Shown: piece by piece, positions 32,331 to 44,861 of the stretch
Numbering within the stretch: the stretch's first letter is position 1
How the letters are laid out: every line of letters begins with the position of its first letter
Source of the DNA: Humulus lupulus
Taxonomy: Eukaryota > Streptophyta > Magnoliopsida > Rosales > Cannabaceae
Direction: 5' to 3'
Assembly: GCF_963169125.1 (NCBI RefSeq)
Contig: NC_084793.1
Coordinates: 98,537,071-98,601,070 of the forward strand
Length of the DNA: 64,000 bases
Program-made: the position numbers and the translations under genes
Notes under the pieces: model-generated
What the model was told of the DNA's origin: nothing
Seen by the model: the letters and a program-made list of their open reading frames with translations, nothing else
Database searches by the model: none

Positions 32331-34935
32331 CTCCCTTGCTTCCCTCTGATTTCCCAACACGCGTCCTACCGCTGCGTCTGTTGGGAATTTAATGGCCAGG
32401 TGCCATACTGAGGTGACGGCCCTAAGGTCAACCAGTATGGGCCTTCCGATTACAGCATTATACGCCGAAGGACAATCGACTACTATGAAAGTAGCGAGTA
32501 ATGTCCTGGTAGCAGGCCTGCTATTACCGGAAGTCTGATTGACCCTGTTGGGGCGAGTCCCTCACCAGAGAAGTCGTAAATTGTTTAGTTGCAGAGCTCC
32601 AAGTCCTTGACGGACAACTTCATGCGTTCCAGCGAAGACTTGTACAGGATGTTTACTGAAATTCCTTGATAACTCTACAAAATAGAGTTATTTTACCATA
32701 TTTTATATGCTAATTGTTGCTTAGTTCTTAAGTTTTTAAGTAACTTATTAAAGTTTTTATGTAATTTTTAATTTATTAGTCTTATTGTAGTTTTCTAGAT
32801 TTTTATATGTTTTTATATATATTTTATTATAATATGTTGTAGTTTAAATTATTTAAAATTTGTTTTGTTAGATTATAAGTTAAAAAATTGATTTTATTGA
32901 ACTTAATTGCCAAAGTAAATTAAATTTCAATTAGTATTTTCATGGAATTAATATGAGTTATTTTATAATTGAAAATATTTGATTCTAATTTAATATTTAC
33001 TTATTTTTTAGGTTGTACTTTGCAATTTTTATGCTTGAAAAAGAAGAGTAAAGAAAAGAAATAAAAGTGGCAAATGTCAAAGAATTGCTGAATTATGGCA
33101 TTTCAGCCCCCTTGGGCCGCCTGCCCAAGACCCAGACCCGGCCCACTCGCCTGGCCCAGTTTGCCCCTCACGCTTGCCTCATTCAGCATCCTTCATTCAG
33201 CCAAAGCCCTTCACGCCACCTGTCACCATCAATCAACTCTCCAGGCCGTGCACCATGTTCCCCCTCCTTCAGTCCCAGCCGCATGCAGCTGCCCAATAAA
33301 GCCTTCAGCAAATTTTATTTTCACAAACCAATTGGGCCCTCTTCAGTTCACTCCCCCAGGCCCAAGAAAAATCCTTCAGCAACCCATCCGTACCACCCAG
33401 CTTCTCATCATCACCTCACGCCCAAAGTAGCAGCTGCCATTTTTCTTGAGCCCATAAATAGCTCAAGTGTACAATTTGTCCCCTATGTCTAAAATGTCAA
33501 CTTTTTACCCTTTTTCTTACAAATTTTCACCACAACATCATCATTACACCCTATAATTTACCTCTACTTACCATATTTATTTTATTTAATTAATCTAATC
33601 AATTTAATTAATTTAAATTGATTATTTTAACAATCTCATTTTGGCTATAAATATGGTATTTCAAGACCATTTTAGGGTGCTTAATTTTGGTTACCATCTT
33701 TTTTCTCCCATTTTCTATCTTCCATTTGGGTTTTTCAAGAGCATTTTGCAAGTATGTATGTCATTTATTTTGTAATTTCTACTCTAGTTATGTGCTTCTA
33801 ATCTTTTTCATAAGATTATTAAGATCATGATGAAGCAACTTGTAACTAGGTAATATTTATGTTGTATGTTGATTTCCCTTGTAATACAACAAAGTCTATG
33901 GATTTTTCTTCTTCATATATTTCTTTCATCTTAAATATCTTGTATTTTAGATTGTTAGAACATATTTACACTTTGTTCTTCTTAGTGCATAAACATAATA
34001 TTCTTTGTGTAAGATGTGTCATTAAATTGTACACATCCATGCTTAGAACAAAAATATTATGTTTTGCCTTATAAATAATGTTCATTGATTTATTTGTTAT
34101 TTCATTAGATTGATTTACACTAAATGCTTTGAAAGTATAATTTTGAAAGGTGAAGAAAAATCCTATCTTTTTATAAGAAATCTGTACTTAAAATTATAAA
34201 TCTTTTTGGAAAATGATAGTTTAAATTATTTTAACTATCACTAAAACTTGGGAATCAATATACTAATAAATATTATTAAACTTACATTTTGTGGATTCTA
34301 GTATCTTAATAATCTTTTCTTTTAACACTTATTGTCAAATCATTATTGGTTTATTTTCATTCTCTTAAATAGCTTTATTTTTTAATCTTTTATTTTATGT
34401 TCATAATATTAAAACTCATCAATCTTTGGAACTAGGTTAGAATTTATTACTTTTGATTTAAAATAGTTTTCTTTTTTCGATTTTAGACAACTCCTTTGGG
34501 TTCGACCTCGTGCTTACACGAAAACTATTCTATAAATACGATTCGTGCGCTTGCGAGTATAATTTTAAACATACCCGTTTTGGGTCCATCATTCCTATAT
34601 CGACTAGCACTCTCTTCACCATCATGTTGGCAATTTGAACATCCACGACCAGCAGATCGGAATGTGGGAACCGGACATGCTGGGCGTCGCTATCAGAGAA
34701 GGTTATTTCACCTTCCTCTGACCGAGCCTTCTTTGATGCCCAGTCCTCCACAATCATCATCTCGATGTCCTGGTCGTGGCGTAGGGTCCGAGCATATCGT
34801 TCCCTTGCCTTTCTGCTGTTTCCCGCAAGGTGCAGGCCTCCACAGATGGTTAGTAAAGTGTCAGCTACGGGATCAGGCTGTAAAGGTGGCGAGCGTTGGC
34901 GTGCAGGCGCCTGCTCGTTGCCACCTGGAGCCTCT
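32331..34935 (-). pseudogene. protease region of Tat element A, split by an LTR
   Basis: The aspartic protease motif VLVDIG ends at the right edge of an inserted LTR (34592). The chain resumes at 32666 with SVNILYKS. The catalytic Asp is therefore separated from the following strand by 1925 bases. Sequence before it (34760-34600) reads HVRFPHSDLLVVDVQIANMMVK, typical of Tat protease leaders. Confidence 0.7.
32667..34591 (+). mobile_element. Athila-like solo LTR (1925 bases) with perfect TSD
   Basis: It starts TGATAACTCTAC and ends GGGTCCATCA. Both flanks are TTCCT (32662-32666 and 34592-34596). A TATA box, CTATAAATAT, is at 33645-33654. The 3' part has CTCCTTTGGGTTCGACCTCG, which resembles the end region of Athila LTRs. 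The GC-rich 33100-33480 segment gives proline-rich open frames that have no domain and are not taken as genes. Confidence 0.7.
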
Positions 34936-37051
34936 CATTGGGAAGTTCCCGAGGCCCATACGTATCTCCTCAAGTGTCCTTGTCTAATAAGGAACTCGAT
35001 TTCATCTTTTAGCTGGTTGCACTCGTTTGTATCGTGTCTATAGTCGTTATGATAACGACAGAACTTGGTAGTATCTCTTTTCGAGATATCTTTTCGAATG
35101 GGAGCGGGTCTTTTGTAAGGCACACTAGAACTTGTGGCCTGATATACCTCTCCTCGAGACTCGATAAGGGCAGTGTAGTTAGTGAACCGTGGTTCGTAAC
35201 GGTTGCCCTTAGCGTGCTTGTTTTCAGAGGTGGAAGGTTCATTATGGGACCGCTTCCCCCCATTCTTACCATTGCCATTGCCATTCCCGTTGCCTTTGCC
35301 GTTGTCGTTGGGTTTTGACCCATTGGCGGCTTTGGCGGGTTCTGCAGTCCCCTTATCTTTGCCTGGGGGCTTTCCCTCGCTGGCGATGGCATCCTCGAGC
35401 TTGATATACCTATCAGCTCGATCCAAGAATTCTTGAGTAGTCTTAACTCCATGCTTTCTGAGGCTACTCCACAAAGGCGTACGATGCCTAACTCCTGCAG
35501 TTAGGGCCATCATCTTGCCCTCATCTCCCACTGTTTTAGCTCCAGCCGCTGCTCGCATGAAGCGCTGGACGTAATCCTTCAGTGGCTCTCCTTCTTGCTT
35601 GCGTATCTCCACCAGCTAATTCGCCTCAGTTGGGTGCACACGACCCGCATAGAATTGTCCATAAAATTCCTTTACGAACATCTCCCAAGAAACAATACTT
35701 GCAGGAGGGAATTTGAAAAACCACTCCTGTGCAGCATCAGAAAGTGTTGCAAGAAAGATCCTGCACCGAGCGTCTTTGGACACTTTCTGAATGTCCATCT
35801 GTATCTCAAACTTGTTGACATGAGATACCGGGTCACCATACCCGTCAAAGTTCAGAAGCGTGGGCATCTTAAACTTGCTGGGAGTTTCTGCCACAACTAT
35901 CCTTTGAACGAAAGGAGTGCCCCTTCTCCTGTCGTACTCGATATGAAACGTCCTTCCTCCGACCAGCTGTTGTACTGCCTGGTTCAAGGCATCTATTTGG
36001 GCTTGCATGGTGTCAGGAATCGCTGGGGCGTCTGCTGCTGGGGGAATGTACTCATCGTGCCGTTCCCGACGGTCGTTGAGTACATCCCTTAAGTCTTTTT
36101 CTCTTCACCGTTTCTCACTTGTTCCGAGCCGGTTAAAGACGTTATTTTGTCTGGGCTTCCCCCCAGCGTTACGTCTCTCTGGTTGGTCTTCCCTAGGTGG
36201 TGGGCTTCTGCCCCCACATCTTTCTTCATTTCTCCGATCGGCACTTCCTCTGCCTGAGTCGGCCTCATTGTAACCATGACCATCTCTGAACCTTGATTGG
36301 CTATGGTGGGACCGACTGTCCCCTCGGTTGCCTCCTTGGGCTGGAACTTCCTGAGCGTTAGAGGGTGGCCTGCGTTGGTCGGTAGGTCCCCATGCATTAT
36401 CATGCTGTGGGGTGCCCTAGACCGCAGAGCTTATCTCTGAGTTCCTTCTGTTGCCAGAAGGACGCTGCCCCCTGCTTGGTGGGTTCGGCTCTTCGCCCCT
36501 ATGGTGTCTAAGACTGCGGGGCTGCTGCCCGGCCCTATTCTGCCTTGGCTGCGGGGGATTGCCTCGATCAACCTGGGATGGAGGCTGCGTTTCAGGATCC
36601 CTTGGTGGGACGTCATCCTGAGGCATTGGTGGCTCGTCGGCTGGATTGGAGGGCTAGGATTGGGACCCCTTTGGGGTGGCCCATTTGAGGGTTGATCAGG
36701 CTGTGAGGCAAGTGCAGTCTGATTCCTAGCCAAGTGCAGGGCTGCTTCGAGGGCTGCCATGGCCTCCCTCTGACGACAGTCCATCTCCGCCTCTCTCTCA
36801 CTTAGCTCCTGGCGCTGACGCTCTATCTCTTGTTGCTGCCGCGCCATAGTCTCCGCAGCACTTTCTTGGCTGGCCCTCAGATTGGCCAGTTAATCTTGCA
36901 ATACCCCCAGGGTATTTCTCAGCGTCTCGGAATCCAGTTCCTCCTCATCAAATTCCAAATGTGGCTCATTTTCAGCCATGTTTGGGGGAGGAGGCGGTTG
37001 AGATGGTGCAGCGCCAGTCGCCTGCCCAGTCTTCTTTGTTGTTTTCACCAT
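34936..37051 (-). pseudogene. gag of Tat element A
   Basis: The ATG is at 37051-37049. The N-terminus (MVKTTKKTGQATGAAPSQPP) leads to an acidic stretch, then a Gln/Arg/Glu-rich coiled segment (RQQQEIERQRQELSER). A Pro-rich linker and the capsid-type retrotransposon gag domain follow (AAQEWFFKFP, FYGQFYAGRVHPTEAN, LKDYVQRFMRAA). Near 35050 is a compact zinc-binding motif, CRYHNDYRHDTNEC. Breaks include TAA near 36892, frameshifts around 36400-36100 and TAG near 35615. The nucleocapsid function would be RNA packaging. Confidence 0.75.
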
Positions 37052-37098
37052 TACTGCTTCAACAATCTCGTATCAAACTCTCAATGAAAGCACTAGAA
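37052..37098 (-). other. leader and candidate primer-binding site of element A
   Basis: The 47 bases between the 5' LTR and the gag ATG read TTCTAGTGCTTTCATTGAGA on the coding strand. The TAGTGCTTTCAT part is probably a mutated TGGTGCTTTCAT, the form I expect for plant Tat elements. The tRNA was not identified. Confidence 0.45.
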
Positions 37099-37703
37099 TG
37101 TTGACCCTCATTTTGGTCAACTGACACGGAGTCAAATGCTTGATGTGGATAGATGTGTTGGAATGGATATTATGACAAAAACAGTAAAGACCATAGTAAA
37201 ATATAGTGGTTCGGCCCCAAGAACTGGTAATGACCTACGTCCACTTAAGCTATTATTGATATGAAATCTCAAAGGAGTGATCAAAGAACTAGGGTTCTCT
37301 GAGTTTCACAAGTCTGAGAGAGATAAACAATACAATCGTAATACAATAGCTCTAATTCTCTCGTAAGTGTATAGCTTTAATCAACCAAAAGCAAAAAGTC
37401 CCTCCTTTGAGCTATTTCTCTCTATTTATAGGCTCAAGGAGGATTACATGAATTTGTTACAGAGATTGATTCCTAATTAATCGGATAATCAGGAATCATA
37501 GGAGACAATCTCGGAATTGACTATGATTTACTCAAGATTACCTTGAAATAAGCGGAGAATACGACCACGCTGGTCGTATAGAAACTTCAAATGTTACGCC
37601 AGGAGAATCTTACTGGTCGATGGTCGAACAGAACTTTTTCCAGGTGTCAGCCACGTGTTTAAAAATATCTGCCACGTCATCTGTGCCTGATTTTTGGATA
37701 ACA
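37099..37703 (-). repeat. 5' LTR of element A
   Basis: It is 605 bases, colinear with 24092-24696. The hairpin at 37558-37580 has lost one terminal pair (AATACGACCA against TGGTCGTATA). The minus-strand TATA box is near 37420-37433. Confidence 0.9.
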
Positions 37704-38458
37704 GTCGAGCAGCCTCATTTTTATTGCATTGGTGGAAAACTCTTGTCTATGTTCAGGACATGGCTAATGACTGCAGGGTCTATTCCAACCATGTCTTTAT
37801 GCGACCAGGCAAAAACTTCTTGGTTTTTCTTCAAAAATTCCAAGAGTGCTAGCTTCGTTGTTGTCTCTAAGTTTTTGCCAACTTTCATAACCCTAGTCGG
37901 ATCTTCGTCATCGAGTTGGACCTCCTCAAGGTCCTCGATGGGTCCTATTTCTTCATCAAAATCCCCAAAGCAAGGGTCTAAATCTTTGTCCTCACTTTGG
38001 GAAACGCCCTATTTGGCGACACCATCACCTGATTGGGCTTGTACATCACTCGCCATTTGCAACTCTTTTCCGACAACTTCCCTTAAATCACCTTTCTTTG
38101 CCTTAGTTATCGAGGCGTTGTAGCACTCCCTTGCTTCCTACTGATTTCCCAACACGCATCCTATCCCTGCATCGGTTGGGAATTTCATGGCTAGGTGCCA
38201 TATTGAGGTAACGGCTCGTAGGTTGACCAAAATTGGCCTCCCAATTACAACATTATATGCTGAAGGACAATCAACTACTATGAAAGTAGTGAGTAATGTC
38301 CTGTTTGCAGGTGCAGTACCTGCTGTAACTGGGAGCCTGATCGACCCAGTTGGGGCGAGCCATTCGCCAGAAAAACCATAAATGGTTTAGTTGCATGGCT
38401 CCAGATCTTTGACGGACAATTTCATTCTTTCCAGTGAAGACTTGTATAGTATGTTGAC
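37704..38458 (-). pseudogene. 5' part of pol of Tat element B
   Basis: Colinear with 31910-32665 of element A, it covers the protease C-terminal part and the start of reverse transcriptase. It contains the LMTAGS-shadowed stretch encoding HKDMVGIDPAVISHVLNID on the minus strand. It ends at the LTR-3 insertion, directly after the strand that follows the protease active site. One stop lies near 38010. Confidence 0.65.
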
Positions 38459-40769
38459 TGTAATGCCCCGAATTCTCCGTTGTGTTTAACGGCGTGAACA
38501 GTAGGCCGGGAGGGCCGTACTTGCTTAATTATGTTATTAATTGATAAAATGCATCTATATGTTGATTATATTATGATATGATGTGAAATGCATGCATGTG
38601 AGTCCATATTGCTTTATACAGAGGTGTGATGGTAATTTGGCCCGTTAAGGGTGAATTGATTATTTATTCGCATGTTGGTGATATAATTTGAGACCACATT
38701 ATGATGTGGGTTTGTTCGAGCCATTTGGCATGAGACGATCAAGGAATGTTTAATATCGGTTTGGTCATAACAGGCTTAAGCTCGGGGCTCGGGGTGAGTC
38801 TCGGGGTGTTTTAATGATTAGAGTGTTACCGGGCATTAAAGGGTAACGGGATGTGAAATATTGGTGTTTGAGGATATTGAGATTAGCGGGAATTGGGAAG
38901 CGTTAATTATCATTAACGAAAAAGGTGGAAAGTGTCAAAATTGCCCTTGAGTGGTTTTAGAAGCTTTATTATACCTAGGGGTATAATGGTCTTTTGGTAA
39001 TTGGATATATATGATGTATAGATGGCTGTGAAACAGAACCCAAAACAGAGTTCTCCTCTTCTCCTTCCCGTACCTTCATTCTCCTTGCTTCTTCTTTGGA
39101 ATTTTGAGCTCAAGTGTGGAGCTAAGCTAGGAAATCAAGGGGCTAAGGTTGTGGAACTAGTTCAGCCATTGGAGAGGGTTCAATACCAAGTTTGAGGTAA
39201 GCTTTGATCATTACTTTTCTAGTTTTGCCCTGTTTTAAAGATAGTTTTCAGCTCTTGATTTTGGTGTGGAAAGTTGGAATTAAGGGGAGTTCTTGAGGTG
39301 TTTTACTTGGGTTATGTTGGGGGAGAGTTATGGGTGATGTTTGGAGGTTTAAATGGGTGTTTGAGAGAGGTTTGGGTGGTGTTTAAATTGGGTTTGAAGG
39401 GTTGGTTTCAAGGGAAAACGCAAGGGAAGAAAAACAGGGGTTTTGGCTGAAATGGGCGTTGCGCCGCGGCATGGCCAGGGTGTGCCGCGGCCCTTGGGAG
39501 CTGCTGGGTTTAGGCGCCTTTGTTTGAGGGGCGGGCCGCGGCATGGCCAAGGAGGGCCGCGGCCCTTAAGGCATTTTTGGCCAGAATTAGCTTTTTGGCT
39601 CGGGGATGCAAGCCTAAGGCCTCGGGATTGAACCTACTACCCGGTTGAGTAGTGTTTGAGGTCCCGGAGGTTAGGTTTTCGTTTGGGAACCTTTTATTAT
39701 TCATTTTATTGATGAAATCCCATGATTTGGTTATGACCAGGTAACCGCTAAAGGACCAAAAAGTCGATCGTTCTCAGGGTTGTTCTTTTATTCGTTCTTG
39801 CTCGAACCAGAGGTAAGAAAACTGCACCCCAAATGTGACATGCGTGGGTATTCATGAGGCATGTTGATTGTGAGAATATGGACATGGACTGAATATAGAA
39901 TGTTTAGCATATGTTGCTCATTTGTGCATGGTACTGACTTATTATTCAGGTTTGGCAAGGGTGCTAGTATCAACTGTGAAGCTGTGACTTATTAGTCAGG
40001 TTCGGCGGTGGTACTGGGCACTGATCATGTTGAGCTGACTTATTAGTCAGGACGGCCTTAGCGTGTGCCACGCAAGCCAACAAGATTTGATCAAATCAAT
40101 TATCAGCATTGAATGGCTCAGAGAGCATTAATGCCAGACCGACCCCGAGGGTCGATGAACGAAATAAGCGCTTGGAGGCTAGTGGCTTACTCAGCAGCCA
40201 CTCTCCCACCTGAATTAGTGACTTGCTTGTCAGTCACTCAGTGTGGTTTATCAGGACCTCATGTGGTGTTTACTCATTTGTTTGAAAGCTTTATGCTCAC
40301 TGTGATTATAATGATAATCATTTGATAATGTTTATATAAAGTGTTATGTTTTCTTGCTGGGCCTTGGCTCATGGGTGCTATGTGGTGCAGGTAAAGGGAA
40401 AGAGAAGCTCACCTAGCCTTGAGTGGAGAGCTGATGTGGTGGTGTGTACGTATGCAGCCGCTTGACCACCACGGTCAAGGTGTTCTCAGAGGGACTAGGG
40501 GGTTTACCCTTTTTTTTTTGCCGCTTAGGTCGGCGGGATTGTAACTTTACAATAGTAGTGACCATTTTGTACTAAGAACAGCTTGTAAACGTTTTGTTTA
40601 GCTCTGCAGAGCAGTTTGTAATAAAAATCTCCATTTCCTTTTTATTGGTTTTATGCCTTAACCTGTTAATTACACTTAGAGCACGTTTTTGACCAAAGGA
40701 CTCAGGTAGTGAGTCAAATTTCCGGTCCACCGTTCACCGTAACTGTTCTGGGGTAGCCAGGGCGTTACA
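38459..40769 (+). mobile_element. LTR-3: Tekay-like solo LTR (2311 bases) with perfect TSD
   Basis: It starts TGTAATGCCCCG and ends AGGGCGTTACA. Both flanks are TTGAC (38454-38458, 40770-40774). It contains CCACATTATGATGTGG (38694-38709), AGGTAAGAAAACTGCACC (39811), TTGCTGGGCCTTGGCTCATGG and GGTGCAGGTAAAGG (40384). It sits in the protease active-site region of element B. Confidence 0.85.
39463..39563. repeat. palindrome cluster of LTR-3 (GCCGCGGC type)
   Basis: Four exact GCCGCGGC copies lie at 39463, 39484, 39535 and 39556. They form two pairs with 21-base internal spacing and a 72-base pair period. Each pair encloses ATGGCCA(A/G)GG. Confidence 0.85.
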
Positions 40770-43253
40770 TTGACTGAACTTCCTATGTCAACCAATACCC
40801 TCTTTACCATCATGTTGGCGATTTGAACGTCAACGACCAGTGGATCAGAGTGTGGGAACCGTACGTGCTGGGTATCGTCCTCAGAGAAGGTTATTAATTC
40901 CTCCTCTGTTCGAGCCTTCTTTGGTGCTTGATCCTCCACACTCATCATCTCAATGTTCTGGTCATGGCATAAGGTTCGAGCGTATCGTTCTCTTGCCTTC
41001 CCACTGTCCCCTGCAAGGTGTGGGCCACCACAAATGGTGAGCAATGTGCCTGCCACAGGAGCTGGCTGTAAAGGTGGCGAGTGTTGGCGTGTAGGCTCCT
41101 GCTCGTTGCCACCTTGAGCCTCTCGCTGAGACCCTCCTGCAGCTTGCACATATCTTCTTAGATGTCCCTGCCTGATCAGGAACTCAATTTCATCCTTCAA
41201 CTGGTTGCATTCATTAGTGTCATGTCCGTAGTCGTTGTGAAAACGACATCATTTTGTGGTATCTCTCTTGGAGATATCCTTCCTTATAGGTGCGGGTCGC
41301 TTATAAGGAACACTAGAGTTGGTCGCCTGATAGACCTCTGCTCGAATTTCTACAAGGGCCGTGTAGTTGGTGAATCTCGGCTCGTATCTATTGCCTTTGG
41401 GGCGTTTATTCTCAGAGGCTAACGACTCATTGTTCGCCCGTTTTCCACCATTTCTGACATTTCTGTTCCCGTTGCCCTTGCCCTTGCCATTGGGTTTCTC
41501 CAACCCATTGGCAGCCTTGGTGGGTTCTTCCTTTGGCCCCTTGTCCTTCATGGGCGATTTCCCCTCATTGGAAATCGCGTCCTCAAGCTTGATATATCGA
41601 TCAGCTCGATCCAAAAATTCCTGGGTACTCCTCACCCCATTTTTCCTCAGGCTGCTCCAAAGAGGGGAATGGTGACTTACCCCAGCAGTTAGGGCCATCA
41701 TCTTGCCTTCATCACCCACTGTTTTTGTTCCAGCCGCTGCTCGCATAAAGTGCTGGACATACTCCTTCAAGGGCTCTCCCTCCTTCTGGCATATTTCGAC
41801 CAGCTGGTTGGCCTCTGTGGGATGTACGCGACCCGCATAGAATTGTCCGTAGAATTCCTTTACGAACATCTCCCAGGATACTCTACTAGCAGGAGGGAAC
41901 TTAAAGAACCACTCCTAGGCGGTGTCAGATAGTGTTACGGGGAAGATCCTGCAGCGGGCATCTTCTGACACTTTCAGTATATCCATTTGTATCTCAAATT
42001 TGTTTACATGAGATACTGAATCTCCGTACCCATCAAATTTCGGCAATACTGGCATTTTGAATTTTCTGGGGGTTCTGCCACAGCAATCCTTTGCACAAAC
42101 GAAGTGTCCCTCCTCCGATCGTACTTTATGTGGGATGTTCGACTCCCAACTAGTTGTTGCACTGCTTGGTTCAGGGCATCAATCTGTGCCTGAACCGCTT
42201 TTGGGATCACTAGGGCGACCGGTGCTGGAGGAGCGTACTCATCGTGCCTCTCACGATGGTCATTGAGTACGTCCCTCAAATCATCATCCCTGGGCCTCTG
42301 CTCACTAACTCCTAGCCGATCAAAGACGTTATGCTGCCTGGGTTGCCCCTCAGTGTTATGGCTTGTTGGCCTATTTTCTCTATGTGGGGGGCTTCTGTCT
42401 CCACCTCTTTCCTCATTCCTCCGACTAGCATTTCCTCTGCCAGAATCGGCTTCATTATAGTCATGGCCATCTTTAAATTGTGGCGACTACAGCGTGACTG
42501 GCTGTTCATGCTATTTCCTCCTCGGGCAAGTATTTCCCGAGCGTCAAGAGGAGGCCTACGCTGGTCGTTGGGTCCCCATGCATTATTATGCCGTGGGGAA
42601 CCTCTGATCGCAAAGCCTCACTCGTTGTTCCTTCTCTTAGCAGAAGGACGCTACCCTTTGCTCGGCGGATTCGACTCTTCGTCCCCTGGGCGTCTAGGGT
42701 TGCGGGGCGGTTGCCCGGCCCTATTCTGCCTCTGGCGCTGGAGCTTGCCTCGACCAGCTTGAGAAGGAGGTTGCTGCTCAGGATCCCGAATTGGGACATC
42801 ATCCTGAGCCACAGGTGGATGCTCCGGCCTTTGGGAGTTTGCTGGTTGGAGTGGAGGACTTGGATTGGGAGCCCGCTGTGGTGGTGCGTTCGGTGGCTGA
42901 TCCGATTGAGAGGTCGGCATAGCCTGGCCTCGAGCCAATTGAATGGCTGCTTCAAGAGTGGCCATGGCGTCCCTCTGCCGACGGTCCATGTCCGCCTGCC
43001 GCTCATTCAACTCCTGGCGCTGACGTTCAATTTCTCTCTGCTGCAGCACCATTGTCTCCGCTGCGTTCTCCTAATTGGCCCTCAGATTGGGCAACTCATT
43101 CTGCAACACCCCCAGTGTTGCCCTCGGTGTTTCCGTATCCAACTCCTCCTCTTCAAACTCTAAATGTGGTTCATTCTTTGCCACATTTGGAGGAGGAGGT
43201 TGAGATGATGCAGCGCCAACGGCCAGTCCAGCTTTCTTAGATGTCTTTGCCAT
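40770..43253 (-). pseudogene. gag and protease start of Tat element B
   Basis: The ATG is at 43253-43251 (MAKTSKKAGLAVGAASSQPP). An acidic stretch, coiled segment (VLQQREIERQRQELNERQ), Pro-rich linker, capsid domain (FYGQFYAGRVHPTEANQLVE) and zinc-binding region with HNDYGHDTNEC follow. The protease leader HVRFPHSDPLVVDVQIANMM leads to VLVDIGSSVN, where LTR-3 interrupts. Stops occur near 43070, 42510, 41905 and 41247. The order and wording parallel element A. Confidence 0.75.
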
Positions 43254-44194
43254 TAGATTTTCTTACAATAATTGAATTATTATATGACTTATATTATAAT
43301 ATAATCATGCTTGTATTTTAAAGATATTGAATATGTGTATGTGGGCCCGTTTCTTATAAGAAGGGTATATTAGTAATTTGACGCGTTTGGGGTATAAATG
43401 CAAATATGAGTTTGTGTGATTGAGACCACATTATTATGTGGATATATTTGGGTTACTCGACGAGAGGCGGTCCCGATGAGCAAGTTAGCGAAAAAGTCAC
43501 AACGGGGTCTAAATACCCGGTTCGGGGTATTTTAGTAATTTAGTACATTACGGGGAATTAGTGGGTAATGGGAATTTATTGGTAATTGTGTGAGAATAAT
43601 GGAAGTAGCGGGAATTATAGGATGCAAATTGTGGATAGCGAGGTTTAAAGCAAATGACAAAATTGCCCTTGTGAACACTTTAGGAATAGGATAAGGGCAA
43701 GGGGGCAACTTAGTCATTTCCACTGTGGTTTAAGACTTAGGTGGCTGGGATATACTCAGAAAGTTTGAGAAATTACATGAAAAAGAATTCAGCAGCTCCC
43801 TTTCTCTCATTCACGTTCTCTAGGTGCCTTTGAAGCTTGAGGAGGTTTTTGGAAAATTGAGGAGTAAAGCTTGGGAAATCAAGGTGTTAGGGTTGGGGGA
43901 AAACAGAAGCTAGGTTCCAGTGATTCATTCCAACTGAGGCAAGAGTTTTGACTGTAATTGTTTGGTTAATTATGCTGAATAATTGAGAATTGTGGTGTTG
44001 ATGCATGTTAGATAATTGGAGGGTTGAGTTTGTGGGTTTTGGTAAGTTTTATTGTGATATATGGTTGGGTTTTGTCTTAGGAAAGGGTTGTGATAATTAT
44101 GGGAACTGAATTGGAAGGTTAGGGTGAAATTATATGGGTTTTAGTTGGGTTCGGTTGAAGAAAAACCCAGAAAATTCTGGGTTCGTGGTGATGA

Positions 44195-44352
44195 GCCGCG
44201 GCTCTTCTATGGTGAGCCGCGACCTGCGAGGAGGATTTTGAGCCAGCAGAGCTCGGATGCAGGGGCGCGCCGCGGCACGCGTTGGTTTCCAGGGAGGCCA
44301 AGCCTCTGGAATCAGAGGCGGGCCGCGGCTCAGCTGTGAGGGGCCACGGCTC
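44195..44352. repeat. palindrome cluster of LTR-4 (GCCGCGGC type)
   Basis: Exact GCCGCGGC is at 44195, 44269 and 44332. Decayed copies are GCCGCGAC at 44215 and GCCACGGC at 44343. Spacing differs from LTR-3. Confidence 0.8.
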
Positions 44353-44861
44353 TTAAGGGGAAAATTGACCTTAATGGGATTTTTAGGTTGGAAACTTAAC
44401 CGTTTGGGCTCGGGATCGATCCCACTTCCTTGTTAAGTGGAATTCAATGTCCCGGAGGCTAAGAGTTGGTCTGGAAATTGTTATTTACTTGTTATTGATG
44501 GGAACTTCCTTATCGCGGTTGTGATTAGGTTTTCGCTAAGGGCTTGAATCGGGGATCGTGCTCGGAGGGTTGTCGCTAGTAACCCGCATACGGACCAAAG
44601 GTAAGAAAACTGCACCTGTTATGTGAATGCATGATTAGAGCTTAGTTAAGGTGATGAACTTGATTATAATTATGTTGCAGATGTTTGATTAGGTACGCTA
44701 TAACATGCATAATTATGATTATGCTTATGACTGTTGAGTGAATGTATTATAATGCATTGTGTGACTATCTGTTAAGTATGCAATATGAAACATGTGGCTG
44801 TTTGTTATGACTGTGAAGCTTAGTTTACAAATCAGGGTATTAGTAGGATGTTAAATGGAGA

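Larger units (their letters stand above)
24092..37703 (-). mobile_element. Tat-lineage Ty3/Gypsy element A, complete with TSD
   Basis: It is flanked by GTCGA on both sides (24087-24091, 37704-37708). Two 605-base LTRs differ at about 21 positions by hand alignment (3.5%) with no indels. Between them lie a leader, gag, protease, reverse transcriptase, two RNase H domains and integrase on the minus strand. The extra multi-exon gene is on the plus strand. It is inserted in the pol gene of the related element B; the host sequence joins cleanly across the insertion. Nonsense changes in gag, reverse transcriptase and RNase H, and an Athila-like LTR in the protease, mean it is dead. It is younger than B, whose LTR remnants are nested outside it. 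Confidence 0.9.

Noticed and set aside
33067..33492. 141-residue proline-rich open frame
   Set aside because: It lies in the GC-rich part of the Athila-like solo LTR, has no domain, and overlaps a second long frame in another phase.
34496..35318. plus-strand open frames opposite gag of element A
   Set aside because: Antisense shadows of gag; they lack promoter, introns or domain, unlike the true plus-strand gene at 25573-28212.
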